This document shows positions 44,853-53,438 of a stretch of DNA of 64,000 nucleotides, piece by piece. The notes beneath the pieces are model-generated. The model made no database searches and was not told where the DNA came from. It saw only the letters and a list, made by a program, of their open reading frames with translations. Numbering within the stretch: the stretch's first letter is position 1; each line of letters starts with the position of its first letter. Source of the DNA: Pseudomonadota bacterium (GTDB taxonomy: Bacteria > Desulfobacterota > Desulfovibrionia > Desulfovibrionales > Desulfovibrionaceae); the NCBI GenBank assembly GCA_018816865.1, contig JAHIUW010000032.1, forward strand, positions 92,034 to 156,033, written 5' to 3'. Position numbers and translations under genes: made by a program.

Positions 44853-45448
44853 CGAGTGCACCAATCCTCGACCATGGCCTCCACCTCCTCGGGAGAGTAA
44901 CTGGGGAGATCAAACATGCCCTTGGCATTGCGCTGACGCCAGGCCTCGTACAGGATCACCGCGGCAGCAACGGAAACGTTCAGGCTCTGGACCATGCCCA
45001 TCATGGGCACATAGATCTGATCCGGGACCAGTTTGTCCAACTCCGGGTCCACCCCGCGATGCTCGTTGCCCAACATGATCACGGTGGGCAGGGACATGTC
45101 CCATTCGGTCAGAGGCTTGGCGTGCTCAGAAAATCCGGTTGACAGGATTTGATAGCCCTGCGCGCGCAGCCCACCCACCAGAACCGCTGCATTGGCATGC
45201 CGCTTTTGGGTCACCCATTTCTTGGCCGAAGCCGAGGCTTTTTTGCCCAGGTTCGGGAAGGCGGTATCAGTATAATAGAGGTCCACGGCGTTGACGCCAA
45301 AGGCGTCGCAAGTGCGCAAGATTGCGGAGACGTTGTGCGGGTCATGCACATTGGCGACGAGCAGCCGCAGGTCCTTCTGACGGCGCTCCACCGCTCGGCG
45401 GACACGGGCCTGGCGCTGGTCGGTTCTGCACTGGGGGAGTTTCTTCAT
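44849..45448 (-). CDS. trmH: TrmH-family tRNA/rRNA 2'-O-methyltransferase
   Basis: This is a 199-residue SPOUT methyltransferase. Motif 1 (NVHDPHNVSAILRTCDAFG), motif 2 (VIMLGNEHRGVDPEL) and motif 3 (VPMMGMVQSLNVSVAAAVILYEA) are all present, as in TrmH, which methylates G18 of tRNA. ATG 45448 has AAGGA upstream; the open frame further upstream is not conserved. It pairs with the t6A gene, so both act on tRNA. Confidence 0.9.
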   Translation of the reverse strand: MKKLPQCRTDQRQARVRRAVERRQKDLRLLVANVHDPHNVSAILRTCDAFGVNAVDLYYTDTAFPNLGKKASASAKKWVTQKRHANAAVLVGGLRAQGYQILSTGFSEHAKPLTEWDMSLPTVIMLGNEHRGVDPELDKLVPDQIYVPMMGMVQSLNVSVAAAVILYEAWRQRNAKGMFDLPSYSPEEVEAMVEDWCTR

Positions 45449-45611
45449 TACATATTCCTTCAGGTTTTCCGTCGCGCCGTGCTTACACCATTTTCGCCCG
45501 GAAGCAAAACACCCGGCGGGCCTTGACCCACCGGACCAAGAACAGCATCCTCCCGCAACGCCTGCCTTGCCTGCCCCCTGCCGTACTATTCCTAATCTAT
45601 GCGCCCCCCCC

Positions 45612-45668
45612 TTGACACCCCCCCCTGGTCCCATGTCAATTTGTTCCATTATGTTTCAAAGTTGAAAC
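45612..45668 (+). promoter_or_regulatory. Inverted repeats upstream of the sigma-54 activator
   Basis: GTTTCAA (45653-45659) and TTGAAAC (45662-45668) form a 16-bp palindrome ending 14 bases before the activator ATG. Its half-site TGTTTCA also occurs in the large palindrome at 47491-47543. TTGACA (45612-45617) and TGTCAA (45634-45639) form a second inverted pair. The position suggests autoregulation by the activator. Confidence 0.5.
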
Positions 45669-45682
45669 GCATCGAGACAACC

Positions 45683-47110
45683 ATGCATGACCCCATTTCC
45701 ATCGCCGCCGCCCCCAGCATTCAGGGCATACTCGACTCGCCCATGGCCTTTCAGCCACTGCTGGATGAAATCCCATTGGCTGTCTTCATTATGGACAGAC
45801 ACAGACGGCTGGTGACCATGAACCAAGCCGCCGAGGTCCTGACCGGACTGAGCGCCAAACGGGTCATGAACCTTCCCTGTCGCCACGTGCTGCGCAGCAA
45901 CGTCTGCGTCAAGAACTGCCCGCTGCTTTCCATCGAAAACGACGGAGCCACGGTCTGTCTGGAAGGCGACATCATCAACGCCGACCGACAACGCATCCCG
46001 GTGCGCATCACGGCCGCACGCGTCCAGGGCCTGGACGGTTCCACCCTGGGCTACATGGAGACCCTGGAAGACCTGCGCCTGCTCCAGAACCTGGAACCCG
46101 AGAAAAGGGCGGCCTTCGGATTCGCCGGCATCATCACCCGCAGCCCCAAGATGGACAGCCTGTTTCAGCTGATCCCCAGCGTGGCTCAGACCGATTCCTC
46201 CGTGCTCATCACCGGCGAAACCGGCACCGGCAAGGACCTGTTGGCCGAGGCCATCCATCAGGCCTCGAACAGAGCCAAGGGGCCCTTCGTCAAGATCAAC
46301 TGTGGTGCCCTGCCCGAAACCTTGCTGGAGAGCGAACTCTTCGGGCACGTCAAGGGCGCATTCACCGGGGCGGTGGAAAATAAGAGCGGACGGTTTCGTC
46401 TGGCGCACAACGGCTCCCTCTTTCTGACCGAAATCGGGGACCTGCCCCTGACTCTGCAGGTCAAGCTGCTCTCTTTCCTGGACGACAAGACCTTCTATCC
46501 CGTGGGAGCCTCAAAGCCCGTCAAGGTCGACGTGCGCATCATCGCGGCCACCCACCGCCACCTGGACAAAATGGTCCATGAACGCCGCTTCCGAGAAGAC
46601 TTGCTGTTCCGACTCAATGTGATCAGGCTGCATCTGCCGCCCCTTCGGGAGCGCGGCGAAGATACGGAACTTATCATGCACCATTTTCTGAATTTCTTCC
46701 GCACCGCTTTCAAAAAAAGGGTCAAAGCCTTCGACCCGCGGGCCAAAGACATGCTCCTGGGATACCATTATCCCGGCAATGTCAGAGAATTGCGCAACAT
46801 CGTGGAGTACGCAGTCAACGTCTGTGAGGACGAGACCATCACCGCAGACCATCTCCCGACCTATCTGACCCGGCCCGAGCGTTTCGCACCCACCCCAACC
46901 CTGCCCCTCTCGGGCCCCCAGTCCTCCGACGAGAGCCCCAGAGACATCCGTCCCCGGGCCACCAATTGGGAAGACGCAGAACGGGAACTGATCATGGACG
47001 CCCTGATCCAGGCCAAAGGCAGACGCAGCGAGGCCACGCAGATCCTGGGCTGGGCACGAAGCACGCTGTGGCGCAAGATGAAAAAGTACGGTCTGAAGGA
47101 CAGAGGATAA
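45683..47110 (+). CDS. PAS-containing sigma-54-dependent transcriptional activator
   Basis: The 475-residue enhancer-binding protein has a PAS domain (about 25-135) with cysteines C66, C75 and C79 ([14 protein letters not shown]), an AAA+ domain (about 145-385) and a Fis-type helix-turn-helix at the C-terminus. Walker A GETGTGKD is at 178-185 and the sigma-54 contact loop GAFTGA at 225-230. The Walker B motif reads LFLTEIGD, so the usual Asp is T249. ATG 45683 is chosen; earlier in-frame codons lie in the regulatory region. It probably controls the sigma-54 promoter at 47.6 kb. Confidence 0.9.
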   Translation: MHDPISIAAAPSIQGILDSPMAFQPLLDEIPLAVFIMDRHRRLVTMNQAAEVLTGLSAKRVMNLPCRHVLRSNVCVKNCPLLSIENDGATVCLEGDIINADRQRIPVRITAARVQGLDGSTLGYMETLEDLRLLQNLEPEKRAAFGFAGIITRSPKMDSLFQLIPSVAQTDSSVLITGETGTGKDLLAEAIHQASNRAKGPFVKINCGALPETLLESELFGHVKGAFTGAVENKSGRFRLAHNGSLFLTEIGDLPLTLQVKLLSFLDDKTFYPVGASKPVKVDVRIIAATHRHLDKMVHERRFREDLLFRLNVIRLHLPPLRERGEDTELIMHHFLNFFRTAFKKRVKAFDPRAKDMLLGYHYPGNVRELRNIVEYAVNVCEDETITADHLPTYLTRPERFAPTPTLPLSGPQSSDESPRDIRPRATNWEDAERELIMDALIQAKGRRSEATQILGWARSTLWRKMKKYGLKDRG

Positions 47111-47113
47111 GCC

Positions 47114-47455
47114 ATGAGAAAAGCACTCATCACCCTGGACCTGGATCATGTGGCCTCGCGCTTCGACCTGACAGGAGAGGTCTGGATCGGCAAGGTCGGC
47201 CCGGACTCCCCCCCGGAAGGCAAGACCCTGGTGCTCTCCTCGGCCTCGGCGGACGAGCTGTGCAAGCTGGTGCTTACCGAAAAAGTGAATGTCGTGGTCA
47301 CCGGAGCCGTGGAAAATAAATATTTCGAATACCTGCAATGGAAAAATGTCACGGTCTATGATTCGGTCATCGGACACCTGGATGCCGTGGTCGAGGCCCT
47401 GGACGCCGGAACCCTCGAACCGGGGACCATTCTTGATTTCGAAGCAAATCATTAA
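47114..47455 (+). CDS. NifX/NifB-type iron-molybdenum cofactor-binding domain protein
   Basis: The 113-residue protein is a single dinitrogenase iron-molybdenum cofactor-type domain (ALITLDLDHVASRFDLTGEVWIG, VVVTGAVENKYFEYLQWKNVTVYDSVIG). Such small proteins bind metal-sulfur clusters or act as regulators outside nitrogen fixation. It starts three bases after the activator stop and is presumably co-transcribed. No nif gene is nearby, so the role is unclear. Confidence 0.8.
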   Translation: MRKALITLDLDHVASRFDLTGEVWIGKVGPDSPPEGKTLVLSSASADELCKLVLTEKVNVVVTGAVENKYFEYLQWKNVTVYDSVIGHLDAVVEALDAGTLEPGTILDFEANH

Positions 47456-47490
47456 TAATTTCAGGAAGATTCTCAAACCCCACCCATCGC

Positions 47491-47543
47491 TCAATATGAA
47501 ACACAATGAAACAGCCACAGTGTTTCATTGTGTTTCATATTGA
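47491..47543 (+). promoter_or_regulatory. 53-bp palindrome, likely upstream activator site for the sigma-54 regulator
   Basis: Two perfect 23-bp arms (47491-47513 and 47521-47543) flank a 7-base centre. Each arm carries two copies of the heptamer TGAAACA or its complement TGTTTCA, spaced ten bases apart, so four half-sites face each other. The centre lies about 90 bp upstream of the -12 element at 47608. The same heptamer is in the palindrome before the activator gene. It could also fold as a hairpin in RNA. Confidence 0.75.
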
Positions 47544-47596
47544 TCCAACCATCGACCAGCCCCTTCAACATTCCCGCAATCATTGATTATTTTATC

Positions 47597-47612
47597 TGGC
47601 ACACTTCGTGCT
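47597..47612 (+). promoter_or_regulatory. Sigma-54 (-24/-12) promoter
   Basis: TGGCACACTTCGTGCT matches the consensus TGGCAC-N5-TTGC with the invariant GG and GC at the correct 10-base separation; only the first base of TTGC differs. It lies about 90 bases before the receiver-like gene at 47700 and reads toward the transporter operon. Confidence 0.8.
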
Positions 47613-47699
47613 CAGAAGACATTGGATTGTGAATCTTTTGGCAATGTATTTTCACAGAAATGGACGCCGTCGAAGCCGCGTCCAGGAGAGAGGCTGACC

Positions 47700-48077
47700 A
47701 TGGACTACTCCGTCCTGCTCATCGCTCCGGAAGACAGCTTCCGGCGGCAGCTTTCAGTCATGCTCAAAGCGCAGGGGTTGATGGTCATCGAGGAGGCGGA
47801 CCCCGAGGAAGCCGTGCGGGTGCTGACCGACCAGGGAGCCGACGTGGTCCTGTACGCAACCCACGAACCCCACGAAGACGACCTGCGCAGGATCCAACGG
47901 ATGCATGACACCGCGCCCAAGGCAGGCCTTATTCTTCTGGAAGGTGGAGGGAATGTTGATTTCGCCATGGAAGCGCGCAGACGAGGGGTCTTGGACGACA
48001 TCCTGATCCCGTTTGAACTGAGCGACCTCCTGGACAAGATACGCAGCGCCGGAGAACGAGCCAGAACCCAGGATTGA
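47700..48077 (+). CDS. Receiver-like (degenerate) signalling protein
   Basis: The 125-residue protein has the fold pattern of a response-regulator receiver (MDYSVLLIAPEDSFRRQLSVMLKAQGLMVIEEADPEEAVRVL), but the usual acidic pair and phosphoacceptor context are altered (DVVLYATHEPHEDDL), so it may not be phosphorylated. ATG 47700 has a purine-rich ribosome site; the open frame begins earlier but would include the promoter. It is the first gene behind the sigma-54 promoter. Confidence 0.7.
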   Translation: MDYSVLLIAPEDSFRRQLSVMLKAQGLMVIEEADPEEAVRVLTDQGADVVLYATHEPHEDDLRRIQRMHDTAPKAGLILLEGGGNVDFAMEARRRGVLDDILIPFELSDLLDKIRSAGERARTQD

Positions 48078-48156
48078 AAGACTGAAGCCCTAAGAGGCAA
48101 GACCTTAGGAAGAAGCTGATCCACCGCCATCCGAAACGATTGGAGGAGAATGGTCC

Positions 48157-48702
48157 ATGACTGTGACAATCAAAGAACTCATGATCCCCATTGACGAATA
48201 CGTCGCCGTGGGAACAGAGAACACCCTCTTCGAGTATTTCCAAACCCTCGAACAAGACAGGGTAACCAAGGAAAAGGGGCATTCCCACCGCGACGCGCTG
48301 GTATTTGACGAGGACGGTTCCGTTATGGGAAAGATCACCATGATTGACATTTTTCTCGCTCTGGAACCCGGTTACAAGAGCATCCTCGACTCCCTGACGC
48401 CAGACTCGGTGCTGACCCCCGAATACATGGCAAAACTGTTCAAGAGCTACAATATCTGGAATGAACCTCTCCAGGATCTGTGTCGCAAGACCTCGAACCT
48501 GAGAATCAAGGACATCATGCATGTCCCGGAAGAAAACGAGTACGTCGAAACCCACCAGCCCCTGACGGAGGCTTTCAACCGTTATGTGATGGGCATCCAC
48601 CAGCCTCTGCTCGTCCGCGAAGCAGGCCGGGTGGTCGGCGTGTTGCGCTACGGCGATGTGTTCAACACGATCAAGGAATTGACCCTGGCCTGCCCTGTGT
48701 AG
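48157..48702 (+). CDS. CBS-domain pair protein
   Basis: The 181-residue protein consists of two CBS motifs (about 5-75 and 120-175: IKELMIPIDEYVAVG, ALVFDEDGSVMGKITMIDIF, IKDIMHVPEENEYVE, LLVREAGRVVGVLRYGDVF). CBS pairs bind adenosine ligands and often gate transporters. GGAGG precedes the ATG. It sits directly before the DASS transporter gene and may sense energy state for it. Confidence 0.88.
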   Translation: MTVTIKELMIPIDEYVAVGTENTLFEYFQTLEQDRVTKEKGHSHRDALVFDEDGSVMGKITMIDIFLALEPGYKSILDSLTPDSVLTPEYMAKLFKSYNIWNEPLQDLCRKTSNLRIKDIMHVPEENEYVETHQPLTEAFNRYVMGIHQPLLVREAGRVVGVLRYGDVFNTIKELTLACPV

Positions 48703-48749
48703 CCAAACCATTTTTTTCAACCTGAGAAAGACGGAAGGTATTATTTATC

Positions 48750-50228
48750 ATGACTGCCGCAACCAAGACCGCCGAATCCTTTGACTGGAAACGGCTCATC
48801 TTCATGCTGCTGGGCGTGGGCCTGTTCACGATCGTCTACTACGCCCCGCCCTGGCCCGACGCCGTCGACCCCAAGGGGGCACATTTCCTCCTTTCCCGCG
48901 AGGGCAAGGGAGCCTTGGCCGTATTCCTGCTCGCGGGCACCTGGTGGGTGTTCGAGGTCGTGCCCATCGGCGTGACCTCACTGATGATCGGCATCCTCCA
49001 GGCCATGTTCCTGATCCGCCCGGCCAAGGCAGCCTTCAAGGACTTCATGGACCCGTCGGTGATGTTCATCTTCGCCTCGCTGGTCATCGGCACCGTGTTC
49101 ACCAAAACCGGCCTGACCAAACGCCTGGCCTACAAGATGCTGGACATCGTGGGCGAGCGAACCTCCATGATCTACCTGGGAAGCTTCGTGGTCTGCGCCG
49201 CGCTGACCCACATCATGGCCCACACCGCCGTGGCCGCCACCCTGTATCCGCTGCTGGTGGCCATCTACAGCCTGTATACCGACGACCCCAAGACCCCCAC
49301 CAAGTTCGGCAAGGGCCTGTTCATCGGCATGGCCTATGTCGCAGGTGCCGGTTCCATCGTCACCCTGCTGGGCGCGGCCCGCGGCGCGGTCGCCCTGGGC
49401 TTTTACAAGGACATCATGGGCATGGAGATCACCTTCTTCGAGCTCTCCTATTACATGGCGCCCATCGGCTGGCTGATGACCTTCCTGCTGTGGGGCTATT
49501 TCATGATCGTCTGCAAGCCCGAAAAGAAGACCATCCCCGGCCTGCGCCAAAAGGCGCGGGACCTGAACGCCTCCCTCGGCTCCCTGAGCACCCACGAGAT
49601 TATGGCCGCCACCATCGTGGGTCTGGCCATCGTGATCATGAGCCTGCGGTCTTTCGTGCCCGCCTTGCAGGCCATCGACAAGACCGCCATCATCCTGACC
49701 ACCACGGTCCTGTTCTACGTCTTCAAGATCCTGGACCTGAAGGACCTGGAGGAAGTGCCCTGGAACATCATCCTGCTGTTCGCAGGCGCCATGTCCATCG
49801 GTTTCTGCCTGTGGGAGACCGGCGCTGCCAAGTGGATGGCCGTGAACTGGCTGACCCTGTTCCAGGAAGCCAACTGGTTCGTGTTCGTGATGAGCATCGC
49901 CTTCTTCGTGATGATCATGACCAACTTCATCATGAACGTGGCCGCCATCGCCATCTCGCTGCCAGTGGCCCTGGTCATCGCGCCCTACCTGGGAGTCACC
50001 GGAGAGGTCATCCTCTTCGCCTCGCTGGTCGTGGCCGGCATGCCCTTCCTGTTGCTTGTGGGAGCGGCACCAAATGCCATTGCCTACAACTCAAAGCAGT
50101 TTACCAGTGGGGAGTTCTTCATGTACGGTGTGCCGGCGTCGATCATGCTGATGTTGGTCACAGCCTTTGCCGTCTATGTGCTGTGGCCCCTCATGGGCAT
50201 GCCCACCACCCTCATCGCCGGCGGCTAG
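48750..50228 (+). CDS. DASS/SLC13-type sodium-coupled anion transporter
   Basis: The 492-residue protein has about twelve membrane helices and resembles divalent anion:sodium symporters (WWVFEVVPIGVTSLMIGILQAMFL, LTHIMAHTAVAATLYPLLVAI, MTNFIMNVAAIAISLPVALVI). Known substrates are dicarboxylates, citrate or sulfate; the exact substrate is not fixed by the sequence. It lies in the sigma-54-controlled run, after the CBS protein. Confidence 0.88.
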   Translation: MTAATKTAESFDWKRLIFMLLGVGLFTIVYYAPPWPDAVDPKGAHFLLSREGKGALAVFLLAGTWWVFEVVPIGVTSLMIGILQAMFLIRPAKAAFKDFMDPSVMFIFASLVIGTVFTKTGLTKRLAYKMLDIVGERTSMIYLGSFVVCAALTHIMAHTAVAATLYPLLVAIYSLYTDDPKTPTKFGKGLFIGMAYVAGAGSIVTLLGAARGAVALGFYKDIMGMEITFFELSYYMAPIGWLMTFLLWGYFMIVCKPEKKTIPGLRQKARDLNASLGSLSTHEIMAATIVGLAIVIMSLRSFVPALQAIDKTAIILTTTVLFYVFKILDLKDLEEVPWNIILLFAGAMSIGFCLWETGAAKWMAVNWLTLFQEANWFVFVMSIAFFVMIMTNFIMNVAAIAISLPVALVIAPYLGVTGEVILFASLVVAGMPFLLLVGAAPNAIAYNSKQFTSGEFFMYGVPASIMLMLVTAFAVYVLWPLMGMPTTLIAGG

Positions 50229-50258
50229 CCGCAGCGGCGAGGCAAAAACTAATGATTA

Positions 50259-50294
50259 GCGGCGCGGCCCCGGAATTGACCGGGGTCGCGCCGC
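50259..50294 (+). repeat. Strong intercistronic hairpin without T-run
   Basis: GCGGCGCGGCCCCGG (50259-50273) pairs with CCGGGGTCGCGCCGC (50280-50294), 15 bp including one G-T pair, around AATTGA. It lies between the transporter and the hexapeptide-repeat gene and is not followed by T residues. It may attenuate or stabilise the transcript rather than end it. Confidence 0.75.
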
Positions 50295-50328
50295 CACTCC
50301 GCCAACCCAGTCGTTTCCGGAGCGAACA

Positions 50329-51768
50329 ATGGATCAGTTGCAGAATCTCATCGAAAGCATCATTGCCCGCGTCAACATCAACCTGCATGAATTCGTTGAT
50401 GTGGGCCCCCATGTCCGCACCATCGTCGCCTACGACAACCTGTCATCCTTTTACGCCTTCTATGGCCTGACCCCCACCCATCCCCTGCGCTTCAAGTTTT
50501 CGGAATCCTGCCTGTCCGGGACCTATTTCCTGGGCAAGTGCGAAGTCGACCGCTCCGTCCTCTACAAGAGCGATATCCGCGGCGACGAACTCAAGCGCAG
50601 AGGTGACGTGGTCAAATTCGAGGGCATGGAACTCAAGCTCTACAACGACGAGTTCATCGCCATTCGGGACAGCTACCTGATCAAAACACTGGTCCATAAC
50701 TATTCACATGACCCCGAAAACTTTGAGAAATTCGCCATCCGCAATACCGTGGCCTTGCATTGGGCCAACATCCACGGCGCACCCATGGACGGCTGTTTTC
50801 TGGAACCCTTCGCCACCGTGGACCTGACCAGCGCCCACAACTGTGCCTTCGGTGCGCACTGCTACGTTCAGGCCGGGGAACTGGCGCACACCTATGTGGA
50901 ACCGGGGCGTATCTGGGTCAAAGCCGAGGGAGCCTTCGAGTTCGACTACAAGTTCCCCCGCGAGATCCTGGACAAATACGTCAGGTACGAAACCGGCAAG
51001 CCCCCCACGGGCAAGATGTTGGACTATGTGGAGGAGCGTAAACAGGACTTCACGCCCATTTACAACTCCATGACCCAGGAAGCCGCCATAAAGGCCCCAC
51101 AAAGCGCCTCCGTGTCGCCCTACGCCGTGGTCAAGGGCAACTGCAGCATTGATGAAAACGTGCTGGTCTGTCAGCGGGCCTACCTGGAAGAGGCCTCCCT
51201 GGGCCGTGGAGCCAACGCCCAGGAGAACTGCTACATCGTGCATTCCCGTCTGGACGGCATGAACGTCACCGCCCACGGCGGCAAGATCATCCACGCCCAC
51301 TGCGGTCCCAACTGCTTCGTGGGCTTCAACGCCTTCGTGCACGGCACCCCGGAGAATCCGGTGCAGGTGGGCAAGGGCTGCATCATCATGCCCCACACCA
51401 TCATCGACGCCGACGAACCTCTGGAAATCCCCGAGGGCACCCTGGTCTGGGGTTTTGTGGGTTCCAAGGCCGATCTGGAACGCAACTCCATCGCCATCTC
51501 GCGCCTGCGCGATTTCAGCGGCGAGACCACCTTCGGGGAGATGCGCTTTTCCGGTTCCGGCAAGAGCTTCGTGGACGCCTTCGCCCACCGCATCCAGCAC
51601 ATCCTGGAAGAGAACGGAGCCTACTTCGATGGCCAGGAGAACGGGAAGGGCCATGCCCAACAGAACCAAGAAATGTCTTTCAACACAGTGCAACCCTACC
51701 CGGATGGCCCGCTCAAGGGACTCTATCCCACGGTGGAGATTTCTCCTGCCCATCTGGACATGTTCTAG
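50329..51768 (+). CDS. Hexapeptide-repeat (left-handed beta-helix) transferase-like protein
   Basis: In this 479-residue protein the region of about 270-400 has imperfect hexapeptide repeats typical of left-handed beta-helices (SPYAVVKGNCSIDENVLVCQRAYLEEASLG, AHGGKIIHAHCGPNCFVGFNAFVHG). Metal-like histidines there recall gamma-carbonic-anhydrase or acyltransferase folds. The N-terminal 260 residues are not recognised. GGAG lies eight bases upstream. It closes the sigma-54 run, and the function is unknown. Confidence 0.78.
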   Translation: MDQLQNLIESIIARVNINLHEFVDVGPHVRTIVAYDNLSSFYAFYGLTPTHPLRFKFSESCLSGTYFLGKCEVDRSVLYKSDIRGDELKRRGDVVKFEGMELKLYNDEFIAIRDSYLIKTLVHNYSHDPENFEKFAIRNTVALHWANIHGAPMDGCFLEPFATVDLTSAHNCAFGAHCYVQAGELAHTYVEPGRIWVKAEGAFEFDYKFPREILDKYVRYETGKPPTGKMLDYVEERKQDFTPIYNSMTQEAAIKAPQSASVSPYAVVKGNCSIDENVLVCQRAYLEEASLGRGANAQENCYIVHSRLDGMNVTAHGGKIIHAHCGPNCFVGFNAFVHGTPENPVQVGKGCIIMPHTIIDADEPLEIPEGTLVWGFVGSKADLERNSIAISRLRDFSGETTFGEMRFSGSGKSFVDAFAHRIQHILEENGAYFDGQENGKGHAQQNQEMSFNTVQPYPDGPLKGLYPTVEISPAHLDMF

Positions 51769-51929
51769 AAGCCGCACGGAGCAGATGCACAACGAGCCCC
51801 AAGGGACGCAATCAGTAATCAAGGCAAGCACATTCCGGCCAAGGTGCCCAAAGCGCCATCATGCCTGTAAATTCAGGGATCACGGTCTATTGAGCCCCTT
51901 GGTCGGGAATAAATTCACAATGAGTAACC

Positions 51930-51959
51930 TTGAAGTCCGGGCTTATTCAGGTATGTAAT
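51930..51959 (+). promoter_or_regulatory. Possible sigma-70 promoter for the Mrp operon
   Basis: TTGAAG (51930-51935), an 18-bp spacer and TGTAAT (51954-51959, 5/6) precede the operon. The -10 is immediately followed by the terminator hairpin at 51962, so either the promoter or the terminator reading may dominate. Confidence 0.35.
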
Positions 51960-51961
51960 GT

Positions 51962-51987
51962 GTCCGGCCCAAAGGCCGGACCTTTTC
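51962..51987 (+). terminator. Rho-independent terminator before the Mrp operon
   Basis: GTCCGGCC (51962-51969), loop CAAA and GGCCGGAC (51974-51981) are followed by CTTTTC. It ends transcription from the transporter/hexapeptide operon about 200 bases after the last stop. Confidence 0.75.
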
Positions 51988-52029
51988 ATCCTCTTGTCAA
52001 CCCGCCACCAACCCTTGCAAGGAAAGACA

Positions 52030-52563
52030 ATGGCGTACAACCGAAAACAATCCAGAAAGAGAAAACCGAAGCGCCGCTTCGGGGCCATGGCCCTGACCTT
52101 TCTGATCATGGCGCTGAGTTGGGTCGTGCTTTCCGGTCAATTCGATCCATTCCACCTGAGCCTGGGAGCCATCTCCTGCGCAATTGTGACCTGGTTTTCC
52201 GCGGATCTGCTGTTCCCCCCCGATTCCAAGGGCGTCGTCACCGGGACATGGTTCAGATTCATCCTCTATGTCCCCTGGCTCATCTGGGAGATCATCAAGG
52301 CCAACATGTGGCTTATGTATCTCACCTTCCACCCCAGGATGATGGACATGATCTCCCCCCGGGTGATCAAAATCGACTCCAGGCTGAAAGGCACCATGGC
52401 CCGACTGACCTATGCCAATTCCATCACGCTCACCCCCGGCACGATCACCGTCGCCGTGGACATCAATGGCCGCTACACCGTGCACGCCATTGACAAGAAG
52501 TCTGCGGATGGACTGCCCGGAGAGATGGAGCGCAAAATCGCCAAAACCTTCGGGGAGGACTAG
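52030..52563 (+). CDS. mrpE: Mrp/Mnh antiporter subunit E
   Basis: The 177-residue protein with two to three membrane helices matches MrpE (LGAISCAIVTWFSADLLFP, LYVPWLIWEIIKANMWLMYL, LTYANSITLTPGTITVAVD). ATG 52030 with AAGGA is chosen; the earlier open frame includes the terminator. It begins the antiporter operon in the order E-F-G-(DUF4040)-B-C-D-D'-small-A'. Confidence 0.9.
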   Translation: MAYNRKQSRKRKPKRRFGAMALTFLIMALSWVVLSGQFDPFHLSLGAISCAIVTWFSADLLFPPDSKGVVTGTWFRFILYVPWLIWEIIKANMWLMYLTFHPRMMDMISPRVIKIDSRLKGTMARLTYANSITLTPGTITVAVDINGRYTVHAIDKKSADGLPGEMERKIAKTFGED

Positions 52564-52851
52564 ATGGACCAATTCTTCCTGACCACGGCGCTGATCCTCA
52601 TCGCTTTGATGCTCATGACCTTGTACCGCGCCATTGTCGGCCCCACGGTCCTGGACCGTTTGCTGGGCGTCAACGGCATCGGCTCCAAGACCGTTGTATT
52701 GTTGATCCTTGCCGGACATCTCTTCCATCGCGAGGAGATGTTCGTTGATATCGCCCTGGCCTACGGCATGCTGAACTTCATCACCGTCATCGCCGCCGCC
52801 AGATTCTTCCAGAAACGTAAAGGGCTGAACCTAGAGCCCGATGGTCAATAA
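52564..52851 (+). CDS. mrpF: Mrp/Mnh antiporter subunit F
   Basis: The 95-residue protein has three membrane helices and the MrpF loop (YRAIVGPTVLDRLLGVNGIGSKTVVLLIL). It starts right after the mrpE stop. Small subunit of a multi-subunit cation/proton antiporter in the inner membrane. Confidence 0.9.
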   Translation: MDQFFLTTALILIALMLMTLYRAIVGPTVLDRLLGVNGIGSKTVVLLILAGHLFHREEMFVDIALAYGMLNFITVIAAARFFQKRKGLNLEPDGQ

Positions 52852-52860
52852 GGAGGACCC

Positions 52861-53187
52861 ATGCTCAACATCATAGTCATCACGATGCTTGTCCTTGGGT
52901 TGATCGTTTTCTTTGGCGGTTCCCTGGGCATCGTGCGCTTTCCCGACTTCTATTCACGCCTGCATCCTGCGGGCAAGATGGACACCCTGGCGTCGCTGTT
53001 CATGCTCGGCGGACTTGCCTTGTATGCGCTCAATGACATCACTGTCACAACAGTGCTCACGGCCCTGAAGATCCTGCTGATCCTGGTCTTCGTGTTCATC
53101 GCCAGCCCCACGGCCACCCACGCCATTGTGGACGCCGGATTCAGGGCAGGCCAAAAACCCTGGACCCCGGGCCAACCAAGGAGATAG
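52861..53187 (+). CDS. mrpG: Mrp/Mnh antiporter subunit G
   Basis: The 108-residue protein with three membrane helices carries the MrpG signature (GGSLGIVRFPDFYSRLHPAGKMDTLASL). AGGAGG lies just upstream. It is needed for assembly of the antiporter. Confidence 0.9.
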   Translation: MLNIIVITMLVLGLIVFFGGSLGIVRFPDFYSRLHPAGKMDTLASLFMLGGLALYALNDITVTTVLTALKILLILVFVFIASPTATHAIVDAGFRAGQKPWTPGQPRR

Positions 53188-53192
53188 CGACC

Positions 53193-53438
53193 ATGATCTG
53201 GCAAATCGATACAGCCATGCTCCTGCTCGTGGTGGTCGTGGCCTTGGCCTCGCTGCAGGTCAAGGACCTGCTCGGCGCCGGCATCCTCTTCGGAGCCTAC
53301 AGCTTCATGATGTGCGTGCTGTGGACCGTCATGGGCGCGGTCGATGTGGCCTTCACCGAGGCCACCGTGGGCGCCGGCGTGTCCACCGTGCTGTTCATCG
53401 CCGCTGTGTTCAGAACCTCCAGGAGGACGAAGGACTGA
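53193..53438 (+). CDS. DUF4040/MbhD-like antiporter subunit (MrpA C-terminal piece)
   Basis: The 81-residue protein with two to three membrane helices (LQVKDLLGAGILFGAYSFMMCVLWTVMGAVDVAFTEATVGAGVST) matches DUF4040/MbhD, which in classical Mrp is fused into the C-terminal part of MrpA. Here it is a separate gene. Its stop overlaps the start of the next gene by one base. Confidence 0.85.
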   Translation: MIWQIDTAMLLLVVVVALASLQVKDLLGAGILFGAYSFMMCVLWTVMGAVDVAFTEATVGAGVSTVLFIAAVFRTSRRTKD

